Part shown: positions 1 through 15,400 of the stretch, piece by piece
Layout: every line of letters begins with the position of its first letter
Numbering within the stretch: the stretch's first letter is position 1
Origin: Amyelois transitella
Lineage: Eukaryota > Arthropoda > Insecta > Lepidoptera > Pyralidae
Direction of reading: 5' to 3'
Length of the DNA: 64,000 nucleotides
NCBI RefSeq assembly: GCF_032362555.1
Contig: NC_083508.1
Location: 7,407,001 to 7,471,000 of the forward strand
Notes under the pieces: generated by a model
What the model saw: the letters and a program-made list of their open reading frames with translations, nothing else
What the model was told of the DNA's origin: nothing
The model's database searches: none
Made by a program: the position numbers and the translations under genes

Positions 1-285
1 CTAGCGCAGAACATATTTTCATCGTTTGGCTATAGCAAACGTGTACTAATTATAAAGAAGTAACAGTTAAAAAAAAATATTCTTACCCTTAAACTGTGCG
101 CATAATTTCCTAAAAGTTACTTTTACGACAGCAAATGTCATTTAGGCGGTTCTATTTAATAAGTTCCACTAAGTTTACAACTTTACACTGAAACAAATAA
201 TAATAACATAACGTTCTTACAGAAAAAAATTACCGTACTCTAACCGAAAACAACCATGCATACAACATTTAAAAGATTGTTTTAC

Positions 286-466
286 CTACTCAGTTTGTTG
301 GCGCGCTGTTCCTCCTCGGGCAGCTGGAGGTCCCTGAAGTCTATCTTCCACAGCAGCGAGTCCAGCTCCTGCTCGTAGCGCCAGCCGCGGTACAGCGCCA
401 GCGCAGCCAACGCCAGCAGGACCAGGGTACCGCCAGCAGCACCCAAAGCCCACGCCCCTACGTGAC
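286..466 (-). CDS. Gyc32E: Gyc32E exon 11: transmembrane and juxtamembrane
   Basis: Encodes HVGAWALGAAGG, then the hydrophobic TLVLLALAALALY helix, then RGWRYEQELDSLLWKIDFRD and LQLPEEEQRANKLS. Acceptor GGTTAG before 466 and donor GTAAAA after 286, leaving phase 2. The exon is strikingly GC-rich beside its introns. The next exon lies outside the window or in the first 280 bases, where I could not identify one. Confidence 0.85.
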
Positions 467-3400
467 CTAACCAGCAAATTATGAGTATAATTCATTCATA
501 AAGTCACGTCTTTATCCCGTTCGGGGTAGACAGAGCCAACAATATTGAAGAGACTGATTGGCCACGTTCAGCTGTTTGGCTTTATGATAGAATTGAGATT
601 CAAATAGTGACAGGTTGCAAGCCCATCGCCTTAAATAAGAATTCAAAGATTATAAGCCTGTCCCTTAGTCGCCTTACGACATCCATGGGAAATGAGATGG
701 AGTGCTCCTCCTATTCTTTTTTATATTGGTGCCGGGAACCACACGGCACGATGGCACGATGATGTACGACTATAATAATATTTAAAACGAGAAAAAACGT
801 GTAGGTATTTCATTGTATTTCTAACGAAAAGTAGTAGTGCTATTATTTTGATGATGCATAAATAGACTACATAGGTATATGATATACGGGTGCAAAGCTC
901 CAGGAAAAAGTAAAGTATAAACATACACATAACTAAATACACATAATCTCGTCTTTATCTCGTATGGGCTAAATAGAGACTATAGACTAGATACTAGACT
1001 ATAGATAGACTAATGATGACATTGCAATTTAGAGAGTACCTAGCTGGCACAAACTCGTATGCTTCGTTGAACTATTTTTTATCGTATACAAGTTGGTCGT
1101 ATTTATAAAAGTATAAAAGTATTTTACAGAACTTGTTTGCCGGGAGTCCATTTAGGTCGAGGGATGATAAGGTTTGTATTGTACGTAGTTATTCAATTTG
1201 TTGCAAGCGGTCTACAGGACGAATGATATAAAGAGGGTTGCGGTGAGCCGAAGCATTAAATTGGAATAGCCGGCGTGGAACAAAGCCACTCGCTCGGGAA
1301 ATCCAGCGTTTCAAACTCTAATAGAATAAGGCTAACATTAGATGACCGCGACACGAACGAAAGCGCTAGGAAAATCCGCACTTTAGCCTCGATTTCAAAG
1401 AGGTTGCGTCCAGCGATGAAACCACGGCCGATATTTTACTTTGTAACTTATACAGAACACATGTAGTCGAATAGAGAGACCAAATGCCTAACCGATGCCA
1501 TTGTCTGATACAGTATTCCTTTTGACATTTGTGTTTCGGCCCGCAGATAGGATGAAGTTGAAGCAAAACGTTGTTATCAGGTCAATGGTAGAAGAATGAA
1601 ATTTTTGGTTAGATAAAAGTTACGTGTCCTTCTCTGATAGTGAAAGTATTACTGAGTATTTACGTAAATTTCATAGTAGCTTAAACATACTCGTAGCATA
1701 GAACAGTCTCCTCTAACCGGAAAAAGCATTAATCAGTGCCTCTTTATTATGTACGTAAATCGTTTTATTGCCAGCGGGCACTATCTGTCAAGCGCTAGTA
1801 AATACAGGAGACTACTTATAGATAATTATATAAACATATATATATCCTATCCATATCTATTTCCCACGCATGCTAGTTATGGACTTTGTTATGATACTAA
1901 CATAACTTCTGAAACAGTAACTTCTAAGCAGCCGTATGCTAATTTTATTCATACCAAAATGTTTTTGTAGTAGGTATACTCTATATATAGTATCTACTCG
2001 TATATATTTGCGTGCATATTAGATTAGTTCTAATCATTTGTGAATGTTAGTATTTGTAACACAGATACGAGTAGATTTGGTCTTTCCCAAGTCGACATGT
2101 TGTGCAATTCATCTCTGTTTACGGAATGACAATTGTTACTCGGGGTTCGCGTCTCAGTTTAATTAATTACTGACAAGGAACAATTTACCATCTAATAGTG
2201 AACATTTGTTGTTTTATTTTTTACTAAATTGACTAAAATTATTTATAAGTAGGACATACATGCCTTCATCTCTAAACAGATCGCCTTTTTTATTATAAGT
2301 CTTTAAAAGATATTATGAAGTCCACGTTCAATTATTTAATGGCATGATTATGAAATTATCCATGAAATGGTCTAAAAGAAGAATGCATTTCCTTTGATTT
2401 GACAGAAAAAGAAGCAGCTGACACACACAATTTTTTTAATAATAATGTGGAAGGAGCCGAAGTCTGTTTTAGATAATAATGTAAATATCCTGTTGTGATA
2501 TTTACATATTAGTTGACATACTTATAAAAAGTTTTTGTTAGCACACCAAACTCCTATAGTTCGATGAAATGTAAGTATAGAGCAGCATTAGTGGCCGTGT
2601 CTGCGCTGCGGGAGTCGCGTGCGTCCGATGGCCCGCTGCTGGGCATTGCTTGTCCTACTCGTTACTGCGACCCTTTTACGACCCACCCCACTTACCGCTT
2701 GGAAACCTTGTGCTTAATGCCAAGCCGTAAACATATCCGTTTTTTAGATCGTCACTAAAATGAACGGCCAGGCTGAAGCTTCGACTCCCTAATGGACCAT
2801 TCAGGACGTTTGATGTTTCCATTACCCAAATTTACTCACATTGTAAGAAATTTCGCTCATCAGCCTCCCTTTCAGAATAAAGTTTTTGCACCGACTAGTA
2901 ATAAGGCTTTCTTGAGGAAATTTAAATACTTCTTCATGAAATTCAACGTAAAGTGAAACTCATACAAAATGCTGTGTAAATTGTTGAAGAAAATACCGAC
3001 CTACAAAATAGAATTATAAATAGATATAGCGACAGGTTACCAGCTCATCGCCCTATAGAAGAATCCCAAGTCATATGACGCTTTTGGTATTTACTTCATT
3101 AAGTAAAAGAATTGCAATAGCGTTTCAATAACGTATTCAGAGAAGAAGTAAATTAAGTAATGAACTTACTGACACACTTCTCCCCGCGGAACCCACACGG
3201 AGGCTCCGATGCGGGGATCCTTCCGCCGGGCCATTTCAACTCTCGCAGGAATCGCACCTCCTAATAAAAATAATATCTATTTGTATTTGAAGACGGCGCA
3301 GAATAATAAAAAAGTTGTACCAATTACTTTACTAAGAACTGGACAACTATTAAAGTACACGACAATTAATATTAGTACTTTTTCAGCAGAATGTTGTTGA

Positions 3401-6400
3401 TTTATGAGATACGTTGGATCATAATACTAAATAACTATTTGGAATTTTAGCCGCTGAGCTGCCAAGCCAGGAAGTTGTTAATTTAGTTTGGAATATTGGA
3501 ACATGGAGTTTAACGTGACCTTAATTGCCACTTACTAATAATATATTTTAGAAAATTATACGTAACCCAGTTTCCATTACTTTGTTAATTCCATGAAACT
3601 TTGTACGCAATGGAAATCTAATAGTCTATTTGAATAAATTTTGTTCCTACAAGCTACTTGGCACAGGAGTGCATCTCTCAAGCCAAAGTGTGACGTAAAC
3701 GGTCTGGCCAAACAGTTAAATGATGGCGTATATTCGGGGCACGTTCAATTCGCCATGCGAACGCGAAACGCATCTCAATTCCGAATCTATTTACATTTTC
3801 ATAAGTGGATATGTTTGTAAATAGGATTTAACGGATGTTATAAAATCAACGTACGCTCGCCATGTTCTTGATCTGTTGCTAAGCACGTATAGAACCAGTA
3901 GTAAAAATGTAAATATTTTTTTTATTTGCACATATAGCAACTCGAAGACATGGAACTATTTCTGAGATATAACACGAGATTCGAGTGCTTTATATTGGGT
4001 GTAACAATTTTGCGGCTAGTTATGTCTTCTAAAATAGTTTTGAAGCAGTTAGTATTATATCAGTTCGTTTGTTTTAGTTAGGTACAGTAACAGCAATTAA
4101 AAACAACTACATATGTGTTTTTTATAGTCCGTAATACCCAAGTCAATAATGTAAATAAAAGAAGAAACATGCTATAATAAATTCATTTTTGGTACTCATT
4201 AAATACTCGTTCTTGGTTGGAAGCTTTTATATTCTTCATTCCATTGACTTTTTTATTTCACTAACTTTTTCAGCCATCGAGTCTTTTACTTTATTTCGCT
4301 GTAAAAACGTCGAATCATTATAAACAAAAACAAAAGAAAATAAATCTTTACCGGCGCAGATTTGTGTAAGACTGCTAGCGGGTAGAGGCCGGGTGGCTGT
4401 GTAGGGTCGATTGACAGCAGCGTGTAGTTACCTTCCGCGTCGCCGTTCTCATCCATATGCACCCAGTACCTGCACGCATAATATCCTCGTTACCGTACTC
4501 AGATTAATGTGAATGTTCCATTTGTAAAACAATTAGTATGGAAGTTGCATTTCAGTAACGAACCGTTAACGGTCGATAAAATATTTTGTCAAACAAATAA
4601 AATTACTGCTATATAGTACATATTTAATAATAGCAACTATCGTAATTGGTTAAACAATTGTACTTAGATGTGAGTTTCAAGATACCAATTGAATAAAAAT
4701 CGATAAAATTTTATTCAGGGTTTGCTCAATTTACAAACCCAACTTTCATGGTATATGGTGAGTACTGTAATTACTAACTTTGCAGTAGACTGACTATTGT
4801 TACGTATAGCTAAGCTAAACGGTTTCCTATTATTAAAAAAAACATCCGAACCCCATAACACTGCGGTAGGTGTTGTTCCTCATATAAGCGGCGACAGCGC
4901 GGCCGTCGCGTGGGCCTTCGCCCCTCCGCAGCACTGTTGCCAGCGCCCGCGCGTATACCCACACGGCGTCGTGCAGCCACGCGGCCTCCACCGGTATCTG
5001 ATCAAAGAAAAGGATAATAATAAAAAGAGGAATTCTTTGTTTGAAATAAATAAGAAAAATAAATGATTTATATCTTTATTAATTAAAAAATTATGTTTCA
5101 AACTTTAAGTATCTACATGAGAAATAATTTTATAACCTCACGCAGTTGCATAAAGTAATGATTTAAATTACATAAGTAATTTTTATCTTTTCTCATAATA
5201 CTAACATTAGTAATTTTAATGAAATAGACGCTTGAAACACTTACGAGAACATAGTTCCAAAGTTTAAATTTTAATTGTAAATGCTGCTGCACAAATTAAG
5301 AACTGGAATCTGCACAAGACGTTTCAGTGCTTTATTTCAGACGAAATAAACAGTTGCAGTTAGCGCACTGCACAAACACATTTAATTCTTCAAAGAAAGT
5401 CGCGTCTTTCCAAAGAAACACTGGGGACAAAGCTATAAGTACGATATAAAAGAGGAGGACTGGAGCTAAACTTTATGCAGCTATATTTATTACCCTGTCA
5501 CAAAGTTGGTAATGACATCAATTCTATTTTACTGCTGTTTAGTTACCATAAAATTGGATTTTCCTCATCAGACTAGCATCCTGCTCTCAGCCTGTGTATC
5601 GTTAAATGAATAATGTGAAGGTTTCATACTGAACTGCGTACAACATCGGCAAATGTTTTATTGTTCATAGAAATCACAGCTGTATTTATAACTTTGTTTG
5701 CAATTAGATTCTCAAGTGAGTCGTGCGGTGAAGCAATTTAATTCCGTTGAAATTAATTTGACAGCTTTATATAAATGGGCAAAACTTATTAACAACGAGA
5801 ATCCATTAGTCTTTTTGGAAAGTAGCATCATATATTCTAGCGCCAGTCTAGTCGCCGCCTACGCTGAGTAACAAAGGTAAATAACTAGTCGAGTCTTATT
5901 GACAGTGATGTATCGTTTTAAATTATTTTAGTATTTTTTGGAATTACTCAGTTTTTTTTCAAGGTCTACTTAGTATAATTGACATATTTATATTTTAATA
6001 ACGTTTCAGGGTCAAAATTAGATTTACCTGGCGACTTCTATAGAAAATACCTTGAAACTTGTTCAACTTACCACTTTCCCACCTCCGAAAGCGTGCAATG
6101 GATTCGAGAAGTTGAACGGTGGCATTTCCAGTCTTCGGTTCACTTCTTTTGCGAAGGCCGGGTATGATGGCGAAGGCGACGGAGCCACGGCTAAGTACGA
6201 GCGAAAGGCCCTCAGAGTCCTCGAGATGGGTTCTTTCCGGAGAGGACCAGCTAAATACCGCACAGCCTCCTCAGAGTCGTATTGCTCCACGTCTACACCA
6301 ATAGCCATATATTCACCTGTTAATGATAAAAATACGTTGAGCAAATGTACCTACCTATCTGTAATGTAATGTACCTGTGTTTTTGTCTGTTATCTGAACC

Positions 6401-9400
6401 ATGGTTCAAACCAAACGAATTAACTTACTTTAAAGCTTTAATAAAAATTGTTTTGTTAATAAGAATTTTGATATGGTTTTAGTGTTTCTAAAACCGTTTA
6501 GTAACTATTGTTTATCCCTCTCGTTCTTGTTAATCTTTGCGTGTTCCCAGTTGCACCCATGGAGATCACATAATGTTTACACTTTTGAAATAAATGTTCA
6601 TAAAAATATAAGTTTAACTGAAGTACCAATAAATATGTAATACGTATCTCTGATAGCAAAACAGGGAAAAATACATCAGCATTATTGCTTCCTATCCATT
6701 ATTCGGAACATTTGAGATCTTCCCATATCCGATATACGATCGCTGATTAATCGCAAAATTTACCGATTCTTTCTGAAACCCCTTACGCTTTGAGGGAGGA
6801 AATTGAATTTATGTACCAAAAATAAAAGCTACAGAATTATAAGTATGCAGTCATTATATATTCTCAGGTCATAAGATCTACCATGTATGTACTTACATTT
6901 GCACAGATGTGCAAATGTAAGTACATACAATGGGCAAAACTGAAAATTTATTGACTTTGTTTCTCAAGGAAAAAAAAGAAATCTTACAAGGGACTTAATT
7001 TTCATTGCTCATGTAAAAAGACTTATTTTCATTCAGGTAGGTACTTTATTAAGACCATCTGGTCTTTTTAAAGTAGTTTTGCCCATTAACTAAATAAACT
7101 CTATAAATAAACTTCACATAACTCTTGGTGATGCTTTCTTTAAGCTTTATATACAGATACAGCCTCCCATAATGTTTGACTATGTATTGCACGCTCCCCG
7201 TTACCCGTATAGTGGGGTGCTGAGTCCGACAAAGGAAGAGATCTAGACAAATATATCAGACTCAACTTATGGAAATTATTACACGTACGGTCTTACGAGT
7301 AAGACTGAGATATTTACTACCGGGTCCAACATGTATTCTGACCTGCTCAATTATATTATTATCTTTCTGTCTGGTTCTTAAGTCAGATACATTTATTTTG
7401 GTGAAAATATATTAAGTTGGTACATGAATTATAAGTTTTCTTATAATCAATATGTAATTTTTTAAGTATAGTTAAAAATTAAAAGTCAACGTAAAACAGG
7501 ACTCATGAAACAAAATAAGGAAGAGTGAAAGAACGTTTCATGTACCTACGACACGTGATTTGCATATTTAGAAATACTTCTGACTTTTTCGCTTTCAATA
7601 TTGGCAAATGTTTTATTCACGAAGCCAGGATAAAAAAGAGCAATTTCCCTGTTGGAGATTATTGCATCTGTGGTGACAAGTTGCCAGGGCGGAATATATT
7701 GTAGCAGGCTGTTTCGGAATGCTGTTGTTTATTAAATATTAAAGTTAAAGTTAAATTATTACCAGAATCCAAGAGCTGCATAGAATCCAAAGCAAGCATG
7801 AGTCCAATGTGGTCGTGATAATAACCAACAGACACGTAAACTGAAAAGAATACCAGATTATAATAGTAAAAAGAATAATTATAAAAAACTTAACTAATTC
7901 AAACATTAGCGAAACTGTTTAAAATTTTAATGTGAGTTTACTTATGAGCATATACAGGCTCTATTAGGTATTCAAGGAGTAAAAAAGAAACTGTCAAGAT
8001 GCTATTCTTTTTTTCAGCAAAATATTAATGAAGTTTCAACCCTTATTCGCAAAATATTAGATTATAAAATAGAAGATTCGGAATCGAAAGAATTTAATTT
8101 AGAACCGTTTCGCTGTGGAGACAAGTGGTTTAAGGTAATTACTTCTTGTGTCTTTGTACGTCTCTCTAACGATGTCGATAAAGGGATTGCGGGTGAAATT
8201 TTCCCTTGTATTTTCATAGTAGTAAGGTTGCCTGTACACTTGCACTTTTCGCACCGAAATTTGTTTTTCAGTCGCCGCTGCGATGATGGCAAGGGCCAGG
8301 CGAGAGTAATCATGATTTGGCGCTTTGAGGTAGACTACGGCTATCTGGAAAAAGGACATTGTTTAAATATAACAATATTACCACTAAATTAAATAGATAA
8401 AAAAGCCTTTATCTTTCTAAATCTACTTGTACAAGCGCAAAGGCATTAAAAAAATTATTATAATTAAAAGTTTGTGATTTAGTTTACGTTTAGTCAACGA
8501 CTACTGAATCTAAGGTAAAAGGTTAGGGTGTGTTTACATGCATGAAATTGAAGTGAGTGAGGACGGCGACGACTGATCTAGAGATGTCGATGTCGGAAGG
8601 ACGAGTGCGCGCGAATGTTGCGTACACGCGCTTGTTGGAGCTCGCCACGTCGCGGCAGTACTGCAGGATAAAGAGTTATATTTAAAGATATTTAAAAAAT
8701 ATTAAATAAAAGAGATACGTTAAATCGAAAAATCTTAAAATTAAGAAAACTCAGATTTTTAAACGAATTAAGATATTTTATAAGTAGGTAATATTCTAGA
8801 GCTTTTTGTTTACTTACAGTATAGCATCATAAAAATTTGACCTGTAAAGCATCCTAAAAGAAGACAGGAATACGTTCAAATTTCAATGAAGAGTAAATCA
8901 ACTTTCTTTATTTACTTACTTAATACAATATTTACGTGAACAAAGCCGATATGACCAATATATTTTAAAAAAATCGTGGTGCTGTGATTTTCACTGGGTA
9001 CTTATTTAAGATTTTTTAATTAATAATCTCTCAACCTTTATTAATAAAAATTTTAGCAATGGTATGGTACTTACATAGCTGACCATGGGCAGGTTGAAGG
9101 CTGCTGCCATGCGGCCCTCGTGCACGCAGGTCTCTTGCGGTCCGATAAACGCGGTCACATTAGCCGCCCACAAAGCTGCTACCTGTTTTATTAGGAAATG
9201 TTTGATATTTAAAAGAATTACTTATTGATTACGTACCGCTTTCGCATTGATTTCACTGATCATAAATGAATATAAATTCTCTATATTTAAACCAATATGG
9301 TTCAGTTCAGACATTTAAACTTAAATACTTAGCTACATTTGTTTATTATTTTTATATCTTTAATAGCTTTTGTCATAAGGTTTTTTTTTGTTAAGATCAT

Positions 9401-12400
9401 CTATATTCTATACTTATATTATAAAGCTGAAGAGTTTGTTCTTCGTTCGAATTGAAAAATTCTTTGTGTGTTGAATAGACCATTTATCGAGGAAGGGTTT
9501 AGGCTATATGTATAACATCACGCTGCAACTATTAGAAGCGAATAAATAATGGAGAATAATCATCCTTGAGGGCTTTAATGATGCCCAAAATAACTATTCC
9601 AGACGATCCGCGGACGAAGTCGCGGGCACAGCTAGTTATAAGATATAGGTACATTATATTAAGAATTACGCACCAACAAAATTTTTAAGTACATTTTTTT
9701 ATTAAAATATTTATCGTCATATCGTAGATATTATAAAATAAAACAATAACTTCAATCCAACATTCCGCAGAGCATGATTGTTAGTTTTCTTTATTGTGCT
9801 TTAACTAAATAGGAACGGACAAAAATATTTAATGTCATTAAAACTAACTTTCAAGCAGAACAGTTTCTGTCTAACAAAACTATAAACTTTAGTAAGTAAC
9901 GATTAATTGTTACTTATATATTTTTCTTAACTCATAAAAGGTTCTTTGCTTGAATCAAGGGTTTCTGTTAGTGTAATACCTACATACATACATACATACA
10001 TAAACTCACGCCTCTTTCCCGGAGGGGTAGGCAGAGACTACCTTTGCTTCATCCACATTCATAACTCTCTCGTGTAATACCTAACTGAGGATTAATCTTA
10101 TTGGACGATAAAATGTAACCGCATCGTTAAAGTAGTTCAACTTTATAAGTCTTTGTTAAACATTTTATCGATAAATTAAGAGTAAAATTAGGTGCTGATT
10201 GCAGTTCTGCAGAGCAGCAGCCTTCATGTCAGCTGTTTTCATTCGTCCGAGAAAAAGCAAGCGCCTGTGGCAAACTCTAAAAGGCTGCAGCAATTTTATG
10301 AGCGTCTGGTTTACGAGAGCTGTGACAAACTGCGATAGAGATTTAATATAAAATAGTGTCCCATTGTTCGCTGAACTCAAAACTTCTATCGTAAACTTAA
10401 AGCAAATCACCCAATTCGTCATAAACAGTTGTAAAAGTTTGCAACAAAATTTTCACATTTTTGAAATGACTTCACGAAGTATGTCCAGCGTTGTTTTTGA
10501 GGGCATTCTATTATATTTTAGTATTATTAATTAATGATTTCTGGTATGTATTTCCTATTTTGATTTAATTTTAGGTAATATTATTATTATGGCTGATTTT
10601 ACAAATGAAGGTACTTACTTATTTCCTGTGCAGTTCACGCAGCTTTAAATTAAATTACTTAAGCATACTGCTATACTTTTCATCCATACTCGTTCTAGGC
10701 ACCATACAATATTAAAAAGAACATGTGTAATTATATTCTTAGGAATAACGTAAGCTACTTTAATTTAAGAAAATTCCAATAGGAGCGAAACACTTGCTAG
10801 GTATATGTCTAGTCATGAATATAGCCTCTAGAATCTATTTTCGGATTTGTAAAGTTAGAACGATGAAAGACGATATATACGAGGAATGTCCTTTTCCCAC
10901 GAATTAAATGATTCGTGATAAGGGTCCTACAAAAAAAAAAACGAGGGTGGCAATTACTTCTTTGAATTTCCGATGAAATGTTTGAAAATATAAGAATATT
11001 TGTACTTACTTAAGCATAGGTTTTAGTGAAATCGGAATTTTTATGCATATACTTAGGTATATTTGTTTACTTATGTAAATGAAGTGTGACACTTCATTAA
11101 GTTTGAATTTGCCGCGTTATAACTTGCGTGTATCCGTATTGCGAGCTGGTTGTCAGATTGTCAGGTAGACAACAGGCTATGATAAAAAAGTAAGGTAATT
11201 TTCTTAAAATAAGAAAGAATTATATTTTATTAATTAATTAATACGAACTGGTGAAACAATAGCTTTAAATGTTGTTTCTCTTTTCAGGTGAGTTTAGGGT
11301 TGATTATTGTTAAGGAATGTTTTGTAATAATGTAAAAACATTTTGTAAATGTAATAAATCTCTTTTCAGAGCAACTCAATTCTGGTTATAGTTTTACTGT
11401 TCACTATATTATCCAAGGATAACTATAAAACACATTATAAAACAACATTTCTACAGCTAATTACCAAGAATAATGGAGAAATTAAAATTCGAATTCATGG
11501 TCAGAGCTAGTGAAGATGTGAAGACAAATATTATTTGTGTAACGACAATTACTGATTTAGATGGTCGTATATTTGCGTTCCCAGATAAGTTACAACCTGT
11601 AAAATTACATGATGCAATAGTGCAGACCCCAATCTTTCAAAAAGTAAAGGCTACATTACAAAAACGACATGACAAACGACAGGTGTGGATTTCCATAAAT
11701 CCAGAGATGAAGGCGGTTTATTGCGATGAAGATGGAAATAAACAGTTCATGGGATACCTTTTAGAAGAAAAAGAAACATCACCAACTTCTACGGCAGGAA
11801 TCTCTGAAGAATATCTAGCAAGAATCATGGAAAGCTTAGCTGAAATGAAGAAGGAATCGCCAAAACCAAATTTTAATGTGGGGAAAATGGCAGAAAAATT
11901 TGTTATAGAAAAATTCAGTAGCAAGATTACTAACGTATCCCAGTGGATGACTATTTTTGAAGCGGAATGTGCACGTGTAGGCATTGAAGAAGATGTGAAC
12001 AAAATTGAAATTTTTAGGTTATTTTTAGAAGATTCCTGTAAAGACTGGTATAGTTCTATGCTCATTAAACATACCATAAATTCAGAGTGGGCTATGTGGA
12101 AACAAAACTTTGGTGAGACATTTGCAGATAAGAGTTGGTCACCAATCAGGTATGCGATGTTATTTAAATATAGACAGGGCTCATTACTAGAGTATGCGTT
12201 AAAAAAAGAAAAACTATTAGTAGAAATTAATAAGTCTATAGATAAACAAACTCTAATTGATCTGATTGCCACCGGATTGCCAAATTTCATTGCAGATAAA
12301 ATTGATAGGAAGAATTTAAAGGAAACTCAAGATTTGTTTTATAATATAAGAAGTTTAGAGCACATGGTAAACAAAAAAACATTTGATAAAAAGATAGTAG

Positions 12401-15400
12401 CTCCCGAAAGTAAAATTAAAGAGAAAAATGTGAGGTCTGTGGGTAGTCCGTGTAAAATTTGTGAAAAGGAAAATAAAGGTATACGTTACCACTCAGAATC
12501 TCAATGTTGGTTTAAAATAAAAAATAATGATAGACCAATAAGGAGTGTAAACAACTCAGAATTAGAGACAGAATTAAATGAAATTAAGCAAAAAAAACTA
12601 GTAGTGCCGCCATTAATAAAAATCAAAATACTAATAAATGATACTTTAGAAACATCAGGAATCTACGATTCAGGATCTAATATATCATTAATAAATTCAA
12701 GATTATTATCTTTAAAAAAAATACCAACTCATAATAAAACAGCAGGTTTGAAAACAATTAATGGCGTACAAAAATCAATAGGAATGGTAACGTTAAAACT
12801 AAAAATTTTTGATATTGAAAACCATGTTGATATTTTTGTAATAGATGAACAAAACTTCGACTATGATTTTCTAGTTGGATTGGATTGTATACAAAAGTTT
12901 AATTTAACTCAAAATGAAAATTTAGAAATTCTTCAAAATATCTACAACAATAATAAGAAAGACTACATAAAAGACACAGAAGAGCAACCTATTATCACAA
13001 AACCAATTCCTGTCAGATCAGGTAGTGAGATAGCTATAGGGACAAATAAAAAGGAAAAACAAGTTCATGAGTATGAAATAAACTTTAATGAAAATATAAT
13101 GATAGAAAAGTTTGATATTACAGTAAATCATTTAGATCAACAAAAAAGATCTGAAATTGATCTACTAATATGCAAATATAACTCAGTTTTTGCTAAAGAC
13201 AAATATGATATAGGTACAGTAAACGATTACGAAGCACATATCGATCTGTTGATAGATAAGTACTGTAGCAAGAGACCATATAGGTGCTCTATTGAGGATA
13301 TGAAAGAAATTGAACACCAAATATCAAAATTATTAGAAAACAATTTAATCGAAGAGTCATATAGTCCTTTTGCTGCTCCGGTAACACTAGCATTTAAAAA
13401 AGAAGAAGGAAGGAGATCAAGGCTTTGTATAGATTTTCGAGATTTAAATAAAATTGTAGTTCCTCAATCCCAACCTTTTCCCTTAATTGAGGATTTAATG
13501 GTCAAAACAAGGAAATGTAAATTTTTTTCAACATTAGACATAAACTCAGCGTTCTGGTCCATACCCCTCAAGATTGAAGATAGGAAAAAAACTGCATTTG
13601 TCACCCAGAATGCACACTATCAATGGACATGTTTACCTTTTGGCTTAAAAACCTCACCTGCCATATTTCAGAGAATCTTGAGTAGCATTATAAGAAAACA
13701 CAAATTGTCAGATTTTACTGTCAATTATATAGACGATATTTTAGTATTCTCAGAAACGTTTGATAAACACGTAGAGCACTTATCTTTATTATTGGAAGCA
13801 ATCTTAAAAGAAGGTTTTAAATTGAAATTCACGAAATGTAACTTTGCACAAGACTCTGTAAAATATCTAGGGCACATAATTAAGAACAACACCGTTACTC
13901 CACTTAAAGATAATTTAATTGCTATAAAAGAATTTCCAACTCCTAAAACACAAAAAAACGTCCGGCAATTTTTAGGAAAAATAAACTTCTATGGGAAATA
14001 TGTACCAAATATGTCGATTATTCTGGATCCGTTACATAATTTATTAAGAAAAGGAGAAAAATTTGTTTGGTCCCAAAGATGTCAAGAATCATTTGATTCT
14101 ATAAAACAACTGCTTTGCTCAAAACCAATTCTGGCCATCTTTGATCCAGATCTACCAATAAATATTTATACAGATGCTAGCATACAAGGAATAGCTGCGA
14201 TCTTAAAACAAATCCAACCCAACGGTGATGAAAAACCTTGCGCATATTTTTCAAAAAAATTAAACGATTCCCAAAAAAAGAAAAAAGCAATATATCTCGA
14301 ATGTCTGGCTATAAAAGAAGCCGTTAAATACTGGCAACACTGGCTCATAGGAAAAACATTTACGGTCTTTTCAGATCACAAACCATTAGAAAAAATGAAT
14401 ATCAAGGCCAGAACGGATGAAGAACTGGGAGACTTAACATTTTATTTGTCGCAATTCAATTTTAAAATAATATATTCTCCAGGAAAATATAATATAGAGG
14501 CAGATACTTTAAGCAGGAACCCAGTGTTACAACCGTATGACAATGAAGAAAATATTTTAAAAGTAGTTAATTTTATTCAGATTGAAGACATACAACAAGA
14601 TCAAAATGAAAATGAAGATATAAAACAGAATATAAATAAACATATTTATAAAAATAATATATATTATAAAAAGATAGGAAAACATGAAAAGATTGTACTA
14701 ACTGAAGAGTTCAGTAAACATATTATAAAAAAGGTTCATTATCACTACTGCCACATAGGAAGAAAACAAGTGGAGAGCAAAATAAAACCTTTTTATCAAG
14801 CGAAACACTTATTAGATAACATTAAAAAAATATGCGAAAACTGTGACGTGTGTATTAAAAATAAATCAAGAGGAGCATACAAATTTGGACTTATGTCTCA
14901 CTTAGGTCCTGCCACATATCCGTTCGAAATTGTTTCAATAGACACTGTAGGTGGATTCGGTGGAGCGCGTTCAACCAAAACATATTTACATCTTCTAGTA
15001 GACCACTTCACTCGTTACGCCTACATTCTGACGTCCAAAACCCAGAGTGCAAATGACTTTATAAAACTAGTCCAAAAAGTAACACCAGATTATAAAATTG
15101 ACTTAATCTTATCAGACCAATATCCTGGCATAAATTCAAAGGAATTTAAATATTTCTTAGAAAAGGAAGGTATACCTATAGTATTCACTGCAGTAAATGC
15201 ACCATTCTCAAATGGATTAAACGAAAGATTAAACCAAACGTTGGTTAATAAAATTCGTTGTAAAATCAATGAAAGAAAGGATAAGATCGCATGGACCACT
15301 ATTGCTCACGAATGCACGGAAAAATATAACGAAACTGAACATAGTATAACAGGGTTCTCCCCAAAATATTTACTGCAGGGACAAAATGTCGACATTGTAC

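Noticed and set aside
2564..2758. 64-residue frame over a GC-rich patch in a Gyc32E intron
   Set aside because: No family similarity on either strand, and the Gyc32E phases are already satisfied without it.
11718..12290. 190-residue frame on the minus strand
   Set aside because: It lies antisense within the Gypsy Gag region, has no motif, and is a by-product of the AT-rich coding sequence.
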